Shown: positions 10,620 through 24,376, counted from the first letter of the stretch. The stretch: DNA of 64,000 bases from Takifugu bimaculatus (GCA_004026145.2 SWLE01000398.1:62001-126000); one strand, 5' to 3'. Numbers and translations are program-made. The notes: generated by a model not told the origin, from the sequence alone.

Positions 10620-13600
10620 CTACCAGAGATGACTCAATGTCTCCAGCCCATAGTGTGGATTCTCTACGAGATCAGACAGCAGCTTCACTCCTGAATCCTG
10701 CAGCTGGTTCTGTCTCAGGTCCAGTTCTCTGAGATGGGAGGGATTGGACCTCAGCGCCGAGGCCAGAGAGTCACAGCTGATCTCTGATAAGCTGCAGTCC
10801 CTTAATCTAAATAAAGAAGGGAAACTTTTATAAGGTTATAAGTGAAACCAGTATTCATCTGAAAGGTTAATCAAAGGCATGATCTGTAAATATTTAATTT
10901 AGTTACAGGTTTAAAAATGATAGTAATATGTAATTACCACAATTCCAACCTGTCAGGTTTGCACTGTTCCAGAGGAGAATATATATTGTTCTGGCCCTCA
11001 CTCTTCCCAGGTTCTCCCACCTCTTTCCCTCCCATCTCATCATGGAGATCCATCTCACCTGTGGCTCATCTTTAAAGGCACAACCTGTCTTAGATGACTT
11101 CCTGTCGCCCTCACCATCTCCCTCCTCGTTGGCTGGTGTCGACCAGGCACCCTCACCTAGTTTTGTCTAATTTTGGTTACCATCTGTGGGCTTTTTCATT
11201 GTCCTTAAATCAATTTATCATGAATAAGTGGTCCCCGTGTGGCCCTCCCTCCTGAAGGAACTGGGCACAACACACACACTCAGAAAGTGTGAGGACCCTC
11301 GGATGGAATAATGGACATTTTGAGAATGGTGTTTACCCCAGAGTTTCCAGTCGGCAGTTTGGATCCTGGAGAAAACCACAGAGCAGCTTCACTCCTGAAT
11401 CCTGCAGCTGGTTCTGTCTCAGATCCAGTTCTCTGAGATGGGAGGGATTGGACCTCAGCGCCGAGGCCAGAGAGTCACAGCTGATCTCTGATAAGCTGCA
11501 GTCCCTTAATCTAAATACAAAAGGGAAACTTTTATAAGGTTATAAGTGAAACCAGTATTCATCTGAAAGGTTAATCAAAGGCATGATCTGTAAATATTTA
11601 ATTTAGTTACAGGTTAAAAAATGATAGTAATATGTAATTACCACAATTCCAACCTCTCAGGTTTGCACTGTTCCAGAGGAGAATATATATTGTTCTGGCC
11701 CTCACTCTTCCCAGGTTCTCCCACCTCTTTCCCTCCCATCTCATCATGGAGATCCATCTCACCTGTGGCTCATCTTTAAAGGCACAACCTGTCTTACATG
11801 ACTTCCTGTCTCCCTCACCATCTCCCTCCTCGTTGGCTGGTGTCGACCAGGCACCCTCACCTAGTTTTGTCTAATTTTGGTTACCATCTGTCGGCTTTTT
11901 CATTGTCCTTAAATCAGTTTATCATGAATAAGTGGTCCCCGTGTGGCCCTCCCTCCTGAAGGAACTGGGCACAACACACACACTCAGAAAGTGTGAGGAC
12001 CCTCGGATGGAATAATGGACATTTTTGAGAATGGTGTTTACCCCAGAGTTTCCAGTCGGCAGTTTGGAAAGTGGAGAAAACCACAGAGCAGCTTCACTCC
12101 TGAATCCTGCAGCTGGTTCTGACCCAGGTCCAGTTCTCTGAGATTGGAGGGATTGGACCTCAGCGCCGAGGCCAGAGAGCCACAGCTGATCTCTGATAAA
12201 CTGCAGTCACTCAATCTGAAAAATGCAGGATGAGGTTATACGGTGCAGGTCTGCATGTTATCTGCGTCAGTACTAAACCTACGTTAGTTCTTAGTTGGGT
12301 CAGACCTGAATTCACGATATTACAAGGAATTTTTTTAATGTGGTGCATCACAGCAGTGTTGAGAACAGCCTCACTTCACCATCTTAGCAGCTGGTATATA
12401 GGTAGAAAAATGAAGACTGACCTGAGCCTCTCCAGTTTACAGTTTGGACTCTCCAGTCCAGAACAGAGCCGCTTCACTCCTGAATCCTGCAACGTGTTGT
12501 AGCTCAGGTCCAGAACCCTCAGATGGGAGAGGTTGGACTTCAGAGCTGAGGCCACAGAATCACAGCTGGTCTCTGATAACCAGCAGCCTCTTAGGCTAAA
12601 ATAACAATTATTTTGAGAGAAGACAAATAAAAATCAACATGTTCCAGAGCAAAACACAGCTTACAAGCAACAAACCTCTGGTCCTGCACCGGCTTATCTG
12701 CCGTATGTTCCTATTTTGGGTTCTTTCAGGGCGGTTGGACCAGATCTACAGCGTATGTAAAGTGTGTGTGGGTCAAAATACCTTCCAAGTTTGTGAGACC
12801 ACATTTCTCAATAGCACTCAACTCTTGTCAGGAGTTGGGACAAAGCGACCCACTCCTGACAGCTTGTGGGCGATGCTGCAGCGACCCTGCAATCCCTACA
12901 CTCTCTGGTGAAACCAAATCAAAGGTTTTAGACACTGCTGGATGCTGGAAGGGTGGCTATAGTCTGGACGCATAGTTCCCCTGACTGCACATTTCTCCAA
13001 CAATGATTGGCAGCTGGTGTCACTTGTTCTCCAGATGAGAGAAGGAAAGAGAGCCCCCCCACAGTGTTTGATTGCCCCACTGCAAGCTCAATGCTGCCAG
13101 AAAACATTGCAGGAGCATCAATTCCCCTCAGGGCATCAACAAGGACCTCAGGAAAAGGTGCAGCTGCCACCTACTAGAGACAAGCACACTGAGCTGAGAT
13201 TCAAAGCCCTCTCCTCCCAAGAGAAGAGCTTGTTTGTTGGAGGCTCTTCTGGGCGATACCTGGTGCCACAGCTCCAGCTCAGCCCGTCTCTGGAGCTGAG
13301 GTGGACCTGAGCAAGTTTCATGGTTCTCCACCACTTCCTCTCGCTGAGGACCTTCTCAGCTGGTGGTTTCTGCTCCACCTTCCAAGTTGAGCAGGTGATA
13401 CTTCTGCATTCCTGCCACCAGTGTCTCTGCAGAAAGACTCTTCTCTACTGTTTTATATTATATTGTAGAAAATTAGGATTTTTGGTTGATGTCTTAGATG
13501 TTGTTGACTAAGAGCAGGTTTTCCTTTAATAACATAGAAAGATTCGAATAGAAGAGCAAATATATTATTTTATGAGCTACTTCCACTACTATTATATACA

Positions 13601-16600
13601 CATACTTCCATATTGTCTTAGATTGCAAGCTGCATTTATTGCATCGTTCATAGAAAGTCATATTTGTGAGGAGAAAAACTCCAATAAGGTCATTTTCTTT
13701 AATGACCATTACAAAAGAAGGAGGCGATGAACAAACAGATTTATCTAAAAATGTGTGAAAACTTATGCTTGGAAACCTTTTTAAAATGGTTGCATTGTGT
13801 AGAATCGGTGTAGAATCAACTTGTTGACTTCTGATTTGGACTCCAATGGAAGTGAGGTGCAACAATTGTGGATGCTGAAAGCTTCAGATCTTCATGAAGG
13901 TTTCTGTGGTTGGACTGACCTGCTGCCCCTTTAAGAGGGAGGCAGGTTTGGGCTTCTGGCTGGAATGAAGCCACCTAAGATGAGAATGACTGCAGGCTTT
14001 CGGTACCAAGGTTTAACAGGGTGCTCACTTCACACTTGGGCTTTTCTCTTTTTTGGGATGGCTTTTCTCAGTAGAGAAGGGGCATGGCACACTGCAGCAG
14101 CTTTCTTTTTGGGGTTTCTAGTTTTCCTTCTGATCTGAAGACAGGAAGAACCATTTTTGATTGGTCTGAATGTTTGGGCGGTTTTGTGGCCAGCCTAAAA
14201 TAAAACAAGACAAATCTACAACTGCTACTTCCTTTCTAGTCATTGATGACCATCCTCACATGGGACAGATTTCCACAACCAATTTAATACTGCAAATCTG
14301 TCCTGTGTGGTCTTTTTTCTGAGAACTGTAACACTACGTTTATAACAAAGATCAAACATGGAAACCGTTATTGTCTCACTAGTTACACCTGGGAAAGTAC
14401 TGGATCATCTCTGACTGACCTGAGAGTCTCCGGCTTACAGAGAGGATCCTGGAGAAAACCACAGAGCAGCTTCACTGCTGGATCCTTCAGCTGGTTCCTA
14501 CTCAGGTCCAGAACCCTCAGATGGGAGGGATTGGACCTCAGCGCCGAGGCCAGAGAGTCACAGCTGAGCTCTGATAACCTGCAGCTGCTCAGTCTGGATA
14601 AGGAATCATGGCAAGAAATGATCTCTTATTGGAGGAAAAGTCATATTACACTTGCTGAAAAACATTATTTCATTTTATTTCATTATTCAATCAGGGCCCT
14701 TGGAGAGCTCTGGCCCCCACTGATAAACTGGGATATTACAGCAACAACATAGTTAAAAAGTATCTATAAAATTGATTTTTAATGGCTCATTTAAATTCAT
14801 ACTAAACTTCTCTTCTCCAAAAGTCAATGGAGTTTATCTTGAAGCCTTTCATTGTTTCGTTGTTATGTCGAAGATAAAAGGAAGCTGACCTGAGAGTCTC
14901 CAGCTTACAGAGAGGATCCTGGAGAAAACCACAGAGCAGCTTCACTCCTGGATCCTTCAGCTGGTTCTGACTCAGGTCCAGAACCCTCAGATGGGAGGGA
15001 TTGGACCTCAGCGCCGAGGCCAGAGAGTCACAACTGATCTCTGATAACCTGCATTCACTCAGTCTGGAAAAGGAATAAATGGGGCAAATAAAAACACATT
15101 TCTAAATCTGGAAATGAAGAGAAAAGCAGAAAATGTAAAGAAATTTAGAAAAGACCAACAGAGGCCTCCTGACCTGAGCGTCTCCAGTCTGCAGTTTGGA
15201 TGCATCATTGCAGAAGACAGTAACTTTACGTCGGCATCTGTCAGGCTTTGGTTCTCGCTTAAGTCCAGCTCCCGTAGATGAGAAGGGTTTGACGTCATTG
15301 CTGAGGCCACAACTTCCCAATGACTCGTTGAAAGAAAACTATCATACAGTCTGTTGTGTATGAAACAAAAATAGTGAGTCAAACTTTGGGATTTCTAATC
15401 AACTTATCTGAGAATCTACCTCAACACAAATGTAGCTCATTTCCTGGAAAAGCTAAATTCAACACCGTAGAGCAACAGTTTGAACGACCATCAGATCTGA
15501 AATGCAACTGAATTATTCTCAACATTTGTCTTATTTTAGAACAGCTCATAATTACTCAATATTTAAAATGATTGTAGCAAATGGTTTAAAGAAACGTGCA
15601 TCTTTTTATCTGTCTATCGGCTCTTTGGATATTTTGCATTTCATCCAATTTGTACGATCGTGCGTCAAGTCTTAATTCAGCGATCCGATCGATGACATCA
15701 GAGTCTCTAGTTGCATCGATTGCCCTCAGCTTCTGTTCTATCTGCCTGTTTCCCTTCAAATCATTTTCACTGCACCTTTTGTTGCTAGTGATGAAGTTGC
15801 CACCTAACGGGTGTGGAAAGGCTCAAACAACTTTGTGGGTCACATAAAGGCTCCAAACGGAACCGCCACAAAGACCTAAAACACCCATTTAAACCAACGA
15901 GGCCGGCTGTTTTTACATTGAACAAATGAAGCAAAATAGTCACGTGTCATTAGTTAAAATGTGTTTTTCTGTCGTTTGAATACGATGTATACAAACAAAC
16001 AAGAGTTATTTAATGACATGACAGTAATTTCATGATAGTCAGTTAACTTGTGGCTCCTATTATTCCTGCCTTATGTTGGTTTGTCTGGATTGACCTTTGA
16101 ACTTATATCCAGCCAGTGTTGAACATTTCTGGATGAATTGTTGTTGTTTTAATTTATGGACGCTGCAATGGAGATAAAGAATTGAAGGAATGACCACTGG
16201 AGGGGGTATTGCTACCTGACATGATCCACTCGCTTGATTTAAACGCCGATGTCCGGCCCCAAAAATCTTTACTTACTGGAACTTCCTGCAGTTCCTCACA
16301 GCTGGAATCAGGCGACGTCGTCCCTCCAGTGAGGTTCTGTACTGCTGCAGGTTCAGCTCATCCAGAACCTCCTCTGACATCTGCAGCAGGTAGGCCAGAG
16401 CTGAACAGTGGATCTCTGACAGTCTCCTCTCTGATTTCTTCTCTGATTTCAGGAACTCTTGGATCTCCTGATGGACTGACTGATCCTTCATCTCCATCAG
16501 ACAGTGGAAGATGTTGATGCTTCTGTCTGGGGAGATTCCATCACTGTTCATCTCCTTCAGGTTGTTGAGGACCTTCTGGATGGTTTCTGGATGGCTGTTC

Positions 16601-18640
16601 CTCTGATCCATCAGTCCACCCAAGATCCTCTGATTGGACTCCAGAGAGAGACCATGAAGGAAGCGAACAAACAAGTCCAGGTGGCCATTTTTACTTTTGA
16701 GAGATTTCATTAGTTCTCTCCTGAGGAAGCCATCAAGAGATTTGATTGGTTCAGAATATTCTAGGAACTGACTTATAACCGCTGTGTCTTTCCTGGTGTG
16801 ACGGTGGAACATGTAGACGGCAGCCAGAAACTCCTGAATGCTCAGATGAACAAAGCAGTAGACTGATTTCTGGAAGATCACACTCTCTCTCTTGAAGATC
16901 TCTGTACAAACTCCTGAGTACACCGACACCTCGGAGACGTCCAGTCCACATCGCTTCAGGTCTTTTGAGTAGAACATGATGTTTCCTTTCTCCAGATGTT
17001 CAAACGCCAGCTCACCCAACTTCAGAAGGAGTTCTTTATCAGCCTCAGTCAGTTCCTCTGGTCTCTGCTTTCCTCCATACTTCTGCTTCTTCCTCTTTAT
17101 CTGAACCCTCAGGAAGTGTGAGTAGAGGTCAGTCAGGGTTTGGGGCAGCTCTCCTCTCTGCTCTCTGGTCATCATGTCCTCCAGAACTATAGCAGTGATC
17201 CAGCAGAACACTGGGATCAGACACATGATGTGGAGGCTCCTGGAGGCCTTGATGTGTGAGATGATTCTCTTGGACAGATCTTCATCACTGAACCTCCTCC
17301 TGAAGTACTCCTCCTTCTGGGAGTCAGTGAAGCCTCGTACTTCTGTGATCCTGTCAACACACGAGGGAGGAATCTGATGGGCTGCTGCAGGTCTGGAGGT
17401 GATCCAGATGAGAGCTGAGGGAAGCAGGTTCCCCTGGATGAGGTTCACCAGGAGCACCTCAACTGACGATACTTGTGTGACATCAGAGATGAGCTGATGC
17501 TTGTTGAAACCCAGTGAAAATCTGCTTTCATCCAGGCCATCAAAGATGAACAGAAGTTTCCAGACAGTCAGATCTTCTGCTCTGATCTTCTGTAATGTTG
17601 GATGGAAAACATGAAGCAGTGAGAGAAGACTGTGCTGCTGATCTCTGATCAAGTTCAGCTCCCTCCATGAGAGCGGAAGCACCAGACTGATGTCTTGGTT
17701 CTCCAAACCTTCTGCCCAGTCCAGACTGAACTTCTGCACTGAGAAGGTTTTTCCAACGCCGGCGACACCGTTGGTCAGAACCACTCTGATGTGTCTCTGT
17801 TGCTCAGATAAAACTTTGAAGATGTCCTGGCACTTGATTGGAGTGTCCTGGATGTCCTTCTTGGAGGTTCTCTCAAGCTGTCTCACCTCATGTTGTGTGT
17901 CCACCTCCTCACTTTGTCCCTCAGTGATGTAGAGCTCAGTGTAGATCTTGTTCAGCAGGGTTCCACTTCCTGCTTCATGAGTTCCTTCAGTCACATGTTC
18001 ACATCTTCTCTTCAGACTCATCTTATGACCTTCTATCACCTCCTGCAGATCACTTCCTGAAGATAAGTAAACCAATGATTTCCATCTGTAATAAATCATC
18101 AACACAACTACAAATTCATGACATCACAAATTAAATCTCATATTGAACAGTTTTACTTTGTTTGGGCTTCATTTCAGCATCTCCAGATCTGCTTCCAGAC
18201 TGTGAACAAGAGGACTCTCCTGGTGGAGCTGACTGGTCCCAGTTTGATAGGATGTGCTCCCCCCTCTCACTATGAAACACATCTCTATTAGTCCTTTGAT
18301 TTATAGGATGAAAGAACCTGATCAAGACTCAATATTGTTCCAGCATTTATGTCTGAATTCATCTTTCAGTTTAAACATGATTCTTGTTTCTAATCAACAA
18401 TATTCACATTAAGTCTGTAACTATATGACTGTCTGAGGTTTAAGTGTTAAACATCTCCAATAATAAACTCACAACCTGCTGCTGTTAATGTGACTAACAG
18501 CTGCCACACAAACACATCATCACGCTTTAGTTTTCTTACATTTTGTCTGAACCTCTGAAGTCTATCATTCCATATTTGGACCGGTCACTCTTCAGGGACA
18601 CACAGCTGGGCACTGTGGACTCTGCTCTGTCCTCGTCCAT
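10620..18640 (-). CDS. Fish NLR immune receptor (FISNA-NACHT-LRR), intact, 1,083 aa
   Basis: Cytosolic pattern-recognition receptor of the large fish-specific NLR group. Exons (minus strand): 18640-18540, 18293-18157, 18056-16277, 15350-15174, 15063-14890, 14593-14420, 12595-12422, 12215-12042, 11510-11337 and 10806-10620. They total 3,252 nt, all in frame. Residues 1-79 carry the short fish-NLR motif SCVSLKSDRSK. A FISNA segment lies near 83-155. The NACHT domain has Walker A GVAGVGKT at 176-183 and Walker B LLFIFDGLDE at about 248-257, and a helical NACHT-associated region follows in the same 1.78-kb exon. Seven ribonuclease-inhibitor-type LRR exons (mostly 174 nt, phase 2) complete the protein, which ends SHLW-stop. 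No B30.2 domain follows. The start is the ATG in the first coding exon, which follows a splice acceptor. Ligand unknown. Confidence 0.92.
10684..12095 (-). repeat. Tandem duplication of an LRR exon plus its intron (about 705 bp period)
   Basis: The exon-intron unit ending at exon 11510-11337 repeats the unit around exon 10806-10620. The intron text (gcacaacctgtctta, gtggccctccctcctgaagg) occurs twice, about 705 bp apart, with only a few changes. The right arm has the intron once. This is a recent unequal-exchange gain of one LRR module in the left NLR. Confidence 0.85.
12600..14410 (-). other. Long LRR-region intron of the left NLR
   Basis: Intron between LRR exons 14593-14420 and 12595-12422. 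The matching intron is present in the right arm (54,490-56,318). Several short ORFs occur, but none resembles a known protein and they are not consistently open in both arms. It probably contains old repeats. Confidence 0.6.
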
Positions 18641-18939
18641 CCTGAGGAAACATCAGAAATAGTGATGAGACTGTGATGAAGGTAAATAATCTGTAGAGGT
18701 TGTAGTTAAATAATCCCAATTCACTGCATTTTTATCAAACAGGAACATTTCTAATCCATTCTGGATAACAACTGAATCAATAAATCAATGATGTCTCTGT
18801 ATAATTTTCATGTTTTCAGAGTTTAAGCTGCTTTTTTTAACTGTTCCCTGCAGTGAGAAAAGAACTGGCACCTTTTCCAGCCCCTCATCCTGCAGCACTG
18901 AATGTGCTCTAAAGTTCTTTCCAGAGCAAACGTCTCTGC

Positions 18940-19385
18940 ACTTGCAGCAACATGTTGTAGTCATGGATCCGTGAGGAGAACCGGATACAGGAAACGCCCC
19001 CACTTTGATCCCAAAACCCAACTGGTGGCCAACGGTGGTCCGGCAACGACGGGGACGCTGGTCCATCGGGCCCACAACACTGGTTTTCCACAGGCCAACA
19101 TGGTGAAAGGACTGTCTTCAGCTCAGCCACTAAATTATCTGGTGCTACATAAACATACTAGTCAGGACTTTTTAACTTCCCTCCTTTGTTCCCCTCTTCA
19201 ATTATTTCTATGATCCAAGTCCTCAAAGATCACTGCTCTATTTAAAATAGATGAAAGAAATGACACCCACTCCTGCATTTCTTTCACAGTGGTTCCACAA
19301 CATAGAACAATAAACCACTGTGAAAAAACGTGCAACATGAACCAAAATCCTGTTGGTGTCCTGTGATCCTGTGTGGATTTAGTTA
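18940..19385. other. Segment present only in the left arm
   Basis: The right arm passes directly from the counterpart of about 19,386 to that of about 18,940 (near 50,390-50,410). This 440-bp piece is therefore an insertion on the left or a deletion on the right. No target-site duplication or known element was recognised. Confidence 0.55.
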
Positions 19386-19599
19386 TTTAGTTTATTGTCT
19401 TAAATTGGTCCGGCTGAGAGATGCTAACTTGCCCACGATTAGATGTTGTTTGACAGGTAATACCAAAATATCCAGCTGTAACCTGGACTGTTGAACAGCT
19501 CTAATAACTCTAAGAGCTTTTCACCTGTCACAAAAAAGTTTTAAAATGTTGTTAATACCTGTTAAGACTCTCTAACAACGTTAACAGCATGATACTCAC

Positions 19600-20240
19600 T
19601 TTACACTCAGCTTGTCGCTCTTCCTGCTTCGTCTGAACAGAATACTTTCACTTTAACTTTTAAAACCTAATCAACAGCTTCATGGTGTATATATTACTAC
19701 CATAAAAGCGTTCTTGGAGGGTTTAAAGATCAAAGTTCTTTTAGGATCAGTAGCAAAGAGCAGAAAAATAAACTAAACTTCACTTAGAAAGACTATTCAA
19801 CTATAACTAAAGCCAGACTATAAGAAAGTTAAATAAGACCTCTTCATTTATAATGTATAACGATGTTTTGTGTTAAAACTAAATATGAAGTCTTGTTGAA
19901 TTTTCTTAAGCCAAGAATTCTTCAGCTCTATGCAGCTCTTCAATAGTAACAAAAATGTTTTCAAATCTTGATTTTATCTCCAAACACAACTGTCAATTCT
20001 TTTCAATAATGCTCTTCGTTTCCACTCACCTTGTCGGTCTTCAGTCTTCCTGCTCAGTCTGAACGGAAAACTTTTACCTTTCCTTTTTCCTCTGTTAATG
20101 AACAACTTTATGGCTGTTGATTAATATTCCTCTACTATAAAAGCATTCTGGGAGGGTTCAAGATTAAAAGTTGTTTTGCTATTTTAATGCCATAAATATG
20201 TTTTTGCATTTAAATTAAAACTGACTAACTTAGTTAAATA
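19600..20240 (-). promoter_or_regulatory. 5' region of the left NLR with internally duplicated promoter-like unit
   Basis: On the minus strand two related units lie in tandem. Each has a CTATAAAAGC/CCATAAAAGC-like TATA element, an A/G-rich stretch and a block CAGACtgAGCAGGAAGA. The upstream unit is followed at 20,030/20,029 by a splice donor (GACAAG then GTGAGT), which suggests a short non-coding first exon. In the right arm the more upstream TATA-bearing unit has been replaced by an LTR. Promoter function is inferred. Confidence 0.4.
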
Positions 20241-22640
20241 AATAAATAAGATTTATGATGCTTCAGATTTAGAAAGACTTGTAAAAGCAGCATATTTCTG
20301 CAGCCCTGGAGTCCAGGAGGAGCAGCAGAGGTCAGAATGTGTCGGAGCGCGTTTAACTATTGTCTGCAGTTCCACGCGTGTCCACCGGGTGGCGGTAAAG
20401 CACCACATGATATTTCTCCTTTTTGGAACTTCTTCAGCTGCGTTGAGCTTTAAATCTTCACCTGTCGCTCCCTTCAAGCTCTAAACTCTGCGGTTCTGTG
20501 TGTAGTTTGTTGGTTTGAATATTTCTGATGAATTCTGATGATGATGAGTGAAACTGTCAATAGAAAATTCGTCCATTTTTCTACTGCGTCACACATTTTC
20601 ATTATTTATTGTCATTTTTGGGTCTAAACTGGGCCAGTTCTGTGAGCTGTTTTGCTTTTTCTGTGGACCAGATGTTCCAGGCAGGTTCCATCATCGGACA
20701 CAGACGGAGACAGGTCACGTGACAACAGTCAGCCTTTAGTTCTTTATTACAGGAGGATCTGGTTTATATACAGACACGTATCTGCAAAATACTAAAAAGT
20801 CTATGAACCCAAAGTACTAAAAAGTCTACATCCACGCACACGCGTGTATCAAGTGTTTATACACACGTGTGCGCGTACGTGCACACTGTATATTCATCTA
20901 ATAACTGTCAGTTTCTAAAACAGCAAAGTAGAGTCACTGAGGCACGGCTTCACCTCCTTTACACCGAGGTTTCCCTGAGCAGGTGTGATGAACTGTTGCA
21001 GAAGGAAAAGCATGGAACATGTTAATAACCGGACACAACAACACTCAGGTTTATTGTCTGACAGCATCAGTGTCTCTGGTTGCATCTGAGGAGCATTGTG
21101 AAACCAGGAGCAGTGTAAATGGGGGGGGGGGGGGGGGGGGCAGTGAGTGGATGCTGCATTCATCAAACACACAATAGTCAGAAGAGAAGAAGGAAGAACA
21201 GAAGCCCGTGTTCCTCAGTGTTGGTGTGGAGACGCCTGTTTGGAGGAGCAGGAAGCAGGCTGGACTCTTCCAGCTGGCTTTAATGCCACTTCTCTTCTGA
21301 GAACCTCCCAGCAGCTTTCTCTCCACCATCTTTTTACGCTGAAGGTTTTTGATCATTTCAGGTCAGATGTTCTTGGACTGAGGTTAAAAATGTTTGTTCT
21401 TGTGCTCGGAGCGAACCGACGATCCTCTAAAGTCAGGCATCCTAAAGGTGGATGTTTTCTGAGGCGTGGAGGCTTTAAAGTGGCGCTTTTACCCACTTGT
21501 CCTCGTTCTGTTGGAAACTTGATCCAAAAACCTTTTCTGGAGCTTCATGTTCTGCTTTTTTGAAGGAATGAAATGGTTTCATCAGCGCTGCCGGGGGCTG
21601 AGCAGGCTTCATAAATCTGAAGCTCTGAGATCCTTTAAAGATCTCCTGGAATCAGCAGATGGGGGTTTGATCAAAAACGGTAAGAATCAGTCAAGCTATC
21701 AAATCTTGACTCAGTCCAAGCGTGAACCAGTCCATCCAGAGCTGATTATGGCTCAGCCAGGAGGAAAGCACGGCCTGGGGGGGTTCATATGGAGCAGGCA
21801 CACTCTGGCTCTATTGCTACTGAAAACAGCCCTTCAGCACAGCAGCCTGAAATACAGTTCTGGAGAACACCTGTTCCCAACAGAACCTGTTTAAAACGGG
21901 ACCAGTAAAGATGCCCGGCGTGACCACGACCACGGGGAGAGAGGGGGGGGGGCAGAGACAGGCGGTAACGCCGCTGCCCACCGATTCACCTGGAAACAAC
22001 AAAAACCCCAGCAGCTTGGACCCAATATGGCAGCGTGTTCCTCAGAAACGCTCCTCAAACTCTCCCCACAGCTTCATTGCTAAACAGGATTTGGGTTTTT
22101 TTGTCCGTGCTAAATGGAAAGTGTTTGTCCTTTGGTGGTCCAACAGGACCACGATTTGGATGGATGGATGATTTGATGTTATTGAGAATAAAAACAGCTG
22201 AAAATGGAAGCGGAGATGTTTCAGAGCACCAGAGCTCAGAAAGAGTTTCTAATCAAACACCGCCTGTTGGGAATGATGAATGGATGAATTTTGATTTAAT
22301 TTAGACTAATTTAGACTAATTTTAACATCCTTTATGCCAGTTCCATAGAGCGTGCGCGCACACACACACTAGCAAAGATGATATCCAAACAGCCAAATAA
22401 ATGGGAGTCAAAAGAAATCATTTAAAGCTCATATGTCAGAGTCAAGGTCGAGGGTTTTCTATGGCCCCCGGGATGATATTGATTTATTATTAGAACCGGC
22501 CCACAGGCCGCAGATGTTTTACACAGGCCAATACTACATTTCCCACAATGCAACAGTGACAGTCTGAGCAGGAGGCGGCTTCATTTCATTATTTATCAGT
22601 AGTCATTAGCATAACAGCAAAAGTTAACGTTCAAAACGGA
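20240..22640. other. Arm sequence without recognised genes
   Basis: This stretch is shared by both arms (right arm 47,110-49,480). A minus-strand AATAAA at about 20,740 (CCTGTAATAAAGAAC) suggests the 3' end of an unrecognised transcript running toward the NLR. A pure G run of about 20 nt lies at 21,121-21,140. A short CA-rich and CG-rich patch lies near 22,350. ORFs here have no recognisable domain. Confidence 0.45.
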
Positions 22641-24376
22641 AGGTGGACACTGAGAACCGGGGGTTCAAACAAGGTGGGAGTGGGAGTACATGTTCACGGA
22701 GGCAGCTGGGAAACCTGGGTGTCTTCTGTGTGGAGAAAGGGTGGCGGTAATGAAAGAATATCATCTGAGACGGCATCATGAAGCTAAACACGCGGACAAA
22801 GACAAGAATATGGACATGGAACAAAAGCTACAGAAGGTTGAGGAGTTAAAACCAGGCCTCAAATCTGGACAGGCTCTGTTCAGAAAAGCCAAATCTCAAG
22901 GCAAGGCTGCTGTCAAGGCCAGTTTGATTCTGGCAGAAGAGATCGCTCAATCAGCCCGGCCATTTCCAGAGGGGGATTTCATCAAACACTGCATGCTTAA
23001 AGTTTGTGAGCAAGTTTGCCCAGACAAAAGGCAACTCTTTTTAAACGGGAGCCTGAGCAGAAACACCATTGTTGTCCCTCAATCTAAAAGAGCAGCTGGA
23101 GAAAAAGGGGAAAGATTTCATGGCATCTTCCCTGGCTGTGGATGAGAGCAGCGACATTAGAGGGGACTCCAGCCTCAACGTGATAGAGGAGTTCCTGGCG
23201 TTACGTCCTGTGCACGGCACAACCACAGGACAGGATTTGTATGAAGAGGTGTCAAGATGTGGAAATGAGATGGAGCTGCCTCGGGAAAAACTGGTGGGTT
23301 GGACAACAGACGGAGCACCTGCCATGTGTGGACACAGGAGTGGACTGGTGGCCAAGATAGGGGAGAAGATGCAGGAGGAAAACGTTACGGCTGAACTGAC
23401 AGCTCATCATTGCATCATACACCTGGAATCGTTGTGTGCTGAAGCCCTGAACATGGAACAGGGAATGTTCACCATCACGCACGCAGGGAACTTTATCAGA
23501 GCCAAAGGTTTAATTCAGCGCCAGTTCAAGGCGTTTCTGAGCCAGTGGCAAACGCAGCGTGGTGATTTGCCCCATCACACTGAGGTGCGATGGCTATGCC
23601 AGGGAAAGGTGCTGCAAAGATGTTTCCAGCTTCCTGAGGAGATCGGATGTTCTTGGACAGCAAAGGGAAAGACACGACTCAACTCCCAGACCAAAGGTTC
23701 TTGTGTGAAACGGCTTTTCTGTGGGACATTCCGAGTCATCTGAATGCAATGAAGCTGCCGCTGCAGGGTCGGGGTGGTGTCCCCTCTGATATGTACAGTA
23801 CAGTGAAGGCCTTTAAAACCAAACGCACTCTGCGGGAGGCACAGATGCACAAAGGAAACTTGAGCCACTTTCCCAGCTGCCAGACCCTGAAAGAGAAGCT
23901 CTCTACCAGTGTGTTCCCGAGCGCACAGTTTGCTGATTAAATGAGTGTTCTCGCCGCTGACTTCCCACGCCGAGTCACTGACTTAAAAGCACCAAAAAGC
24001 AGGTTTGAACTGCTCAGCCGTCCGTTTGAGGTTGAGGTGGAAAGCTCAGCACCAAAGCTCCAAATGGAGGTGATTGAGCTCCAATGCAGTGATGCCCTGA
24101 AGGCAACACATGGGGCAGTGGGTGCTGCGGAGTTTGCCCGTTTCCTCCCCGACACACATCCAGGCTGCTCCAACGTTGCCTGTGTTTGGCAGCACAGACC
24201 TGCGGGAACAACTGCTTTCTTTGATGAAGCTGAACAAAACATCACACAGAAGTGGACTTCCTGCTGAACACCTTCACTCAATTGTGAGGAGTTCCTCAGC
24301 TCAGAGCCGGACCCCCAACATTGATGAACTCGTCCAAAAGATGAGACACCACCAAGTATCAGCCTCAAACAAGTGA
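22640..24376 (+). mobile_element. hAT transposase remnant (GTF2IRD2/ZBED-like), left copy
   Basis: Frames in order give GCLLCGERVAVMKEYHLRRH (BED-like zinc finger), then LILAEEIAQSARPF, SLAVDESSD, LVGWTTDGAPAMCG, AHHCIIH and EVRWL. A C-terminal part follows with SSAQSRTPNIDELV, the hAT dimerisation end. This is the family commonly annotated in fish as general transcription factor II-I repeat domain-containing protein 2-like. It needs several frame shifts (near 23,080, 23,650, 23,940 and 24,260), so it is not functional. The inverted repeat ends inside it at about 23,331. Confidence 0.85.

Larger units (their letters stand above)
9849..23331 (+). repeat. Left arm of a large inverted repeat (palindrome)
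   Basis: This stretch matches, in reverse complement, 46,552-58,517. Matching landmarks: the outer edge (aacggtgatctatatgtag versus its complement near 58,515), every NLR exon, the NLR 5' region, the poly-G tract at 21,121 versus poly-C near 48,586, and the hAT fragment at the inner edge. The arms differ by many substitutions and several indels, including extra LRR exons and an extra segment (about 18,940-19,385) on the left and an LTR on the right. They are therefore not a trivial assembly mirror. Confidence 0.9.

Noticed and set aside
10000..10620. B30.2/SPRY exon after the NLR LRRs
   Set aside because: The last LRR exon ends in a stop in both arms and no B30.2 text was found downstream.
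17174..17932. ORFs antisense to the NACHT exon
   Set aside because: Shadow frames of a strongly coding exon with Walker A and B motifs on the other strand.
20253..20477. 74-codon minus-strand ORF upstream of the left NLR
   Set aside because: The right arm shows indels breaking the frame, and no recognisable domain is present.
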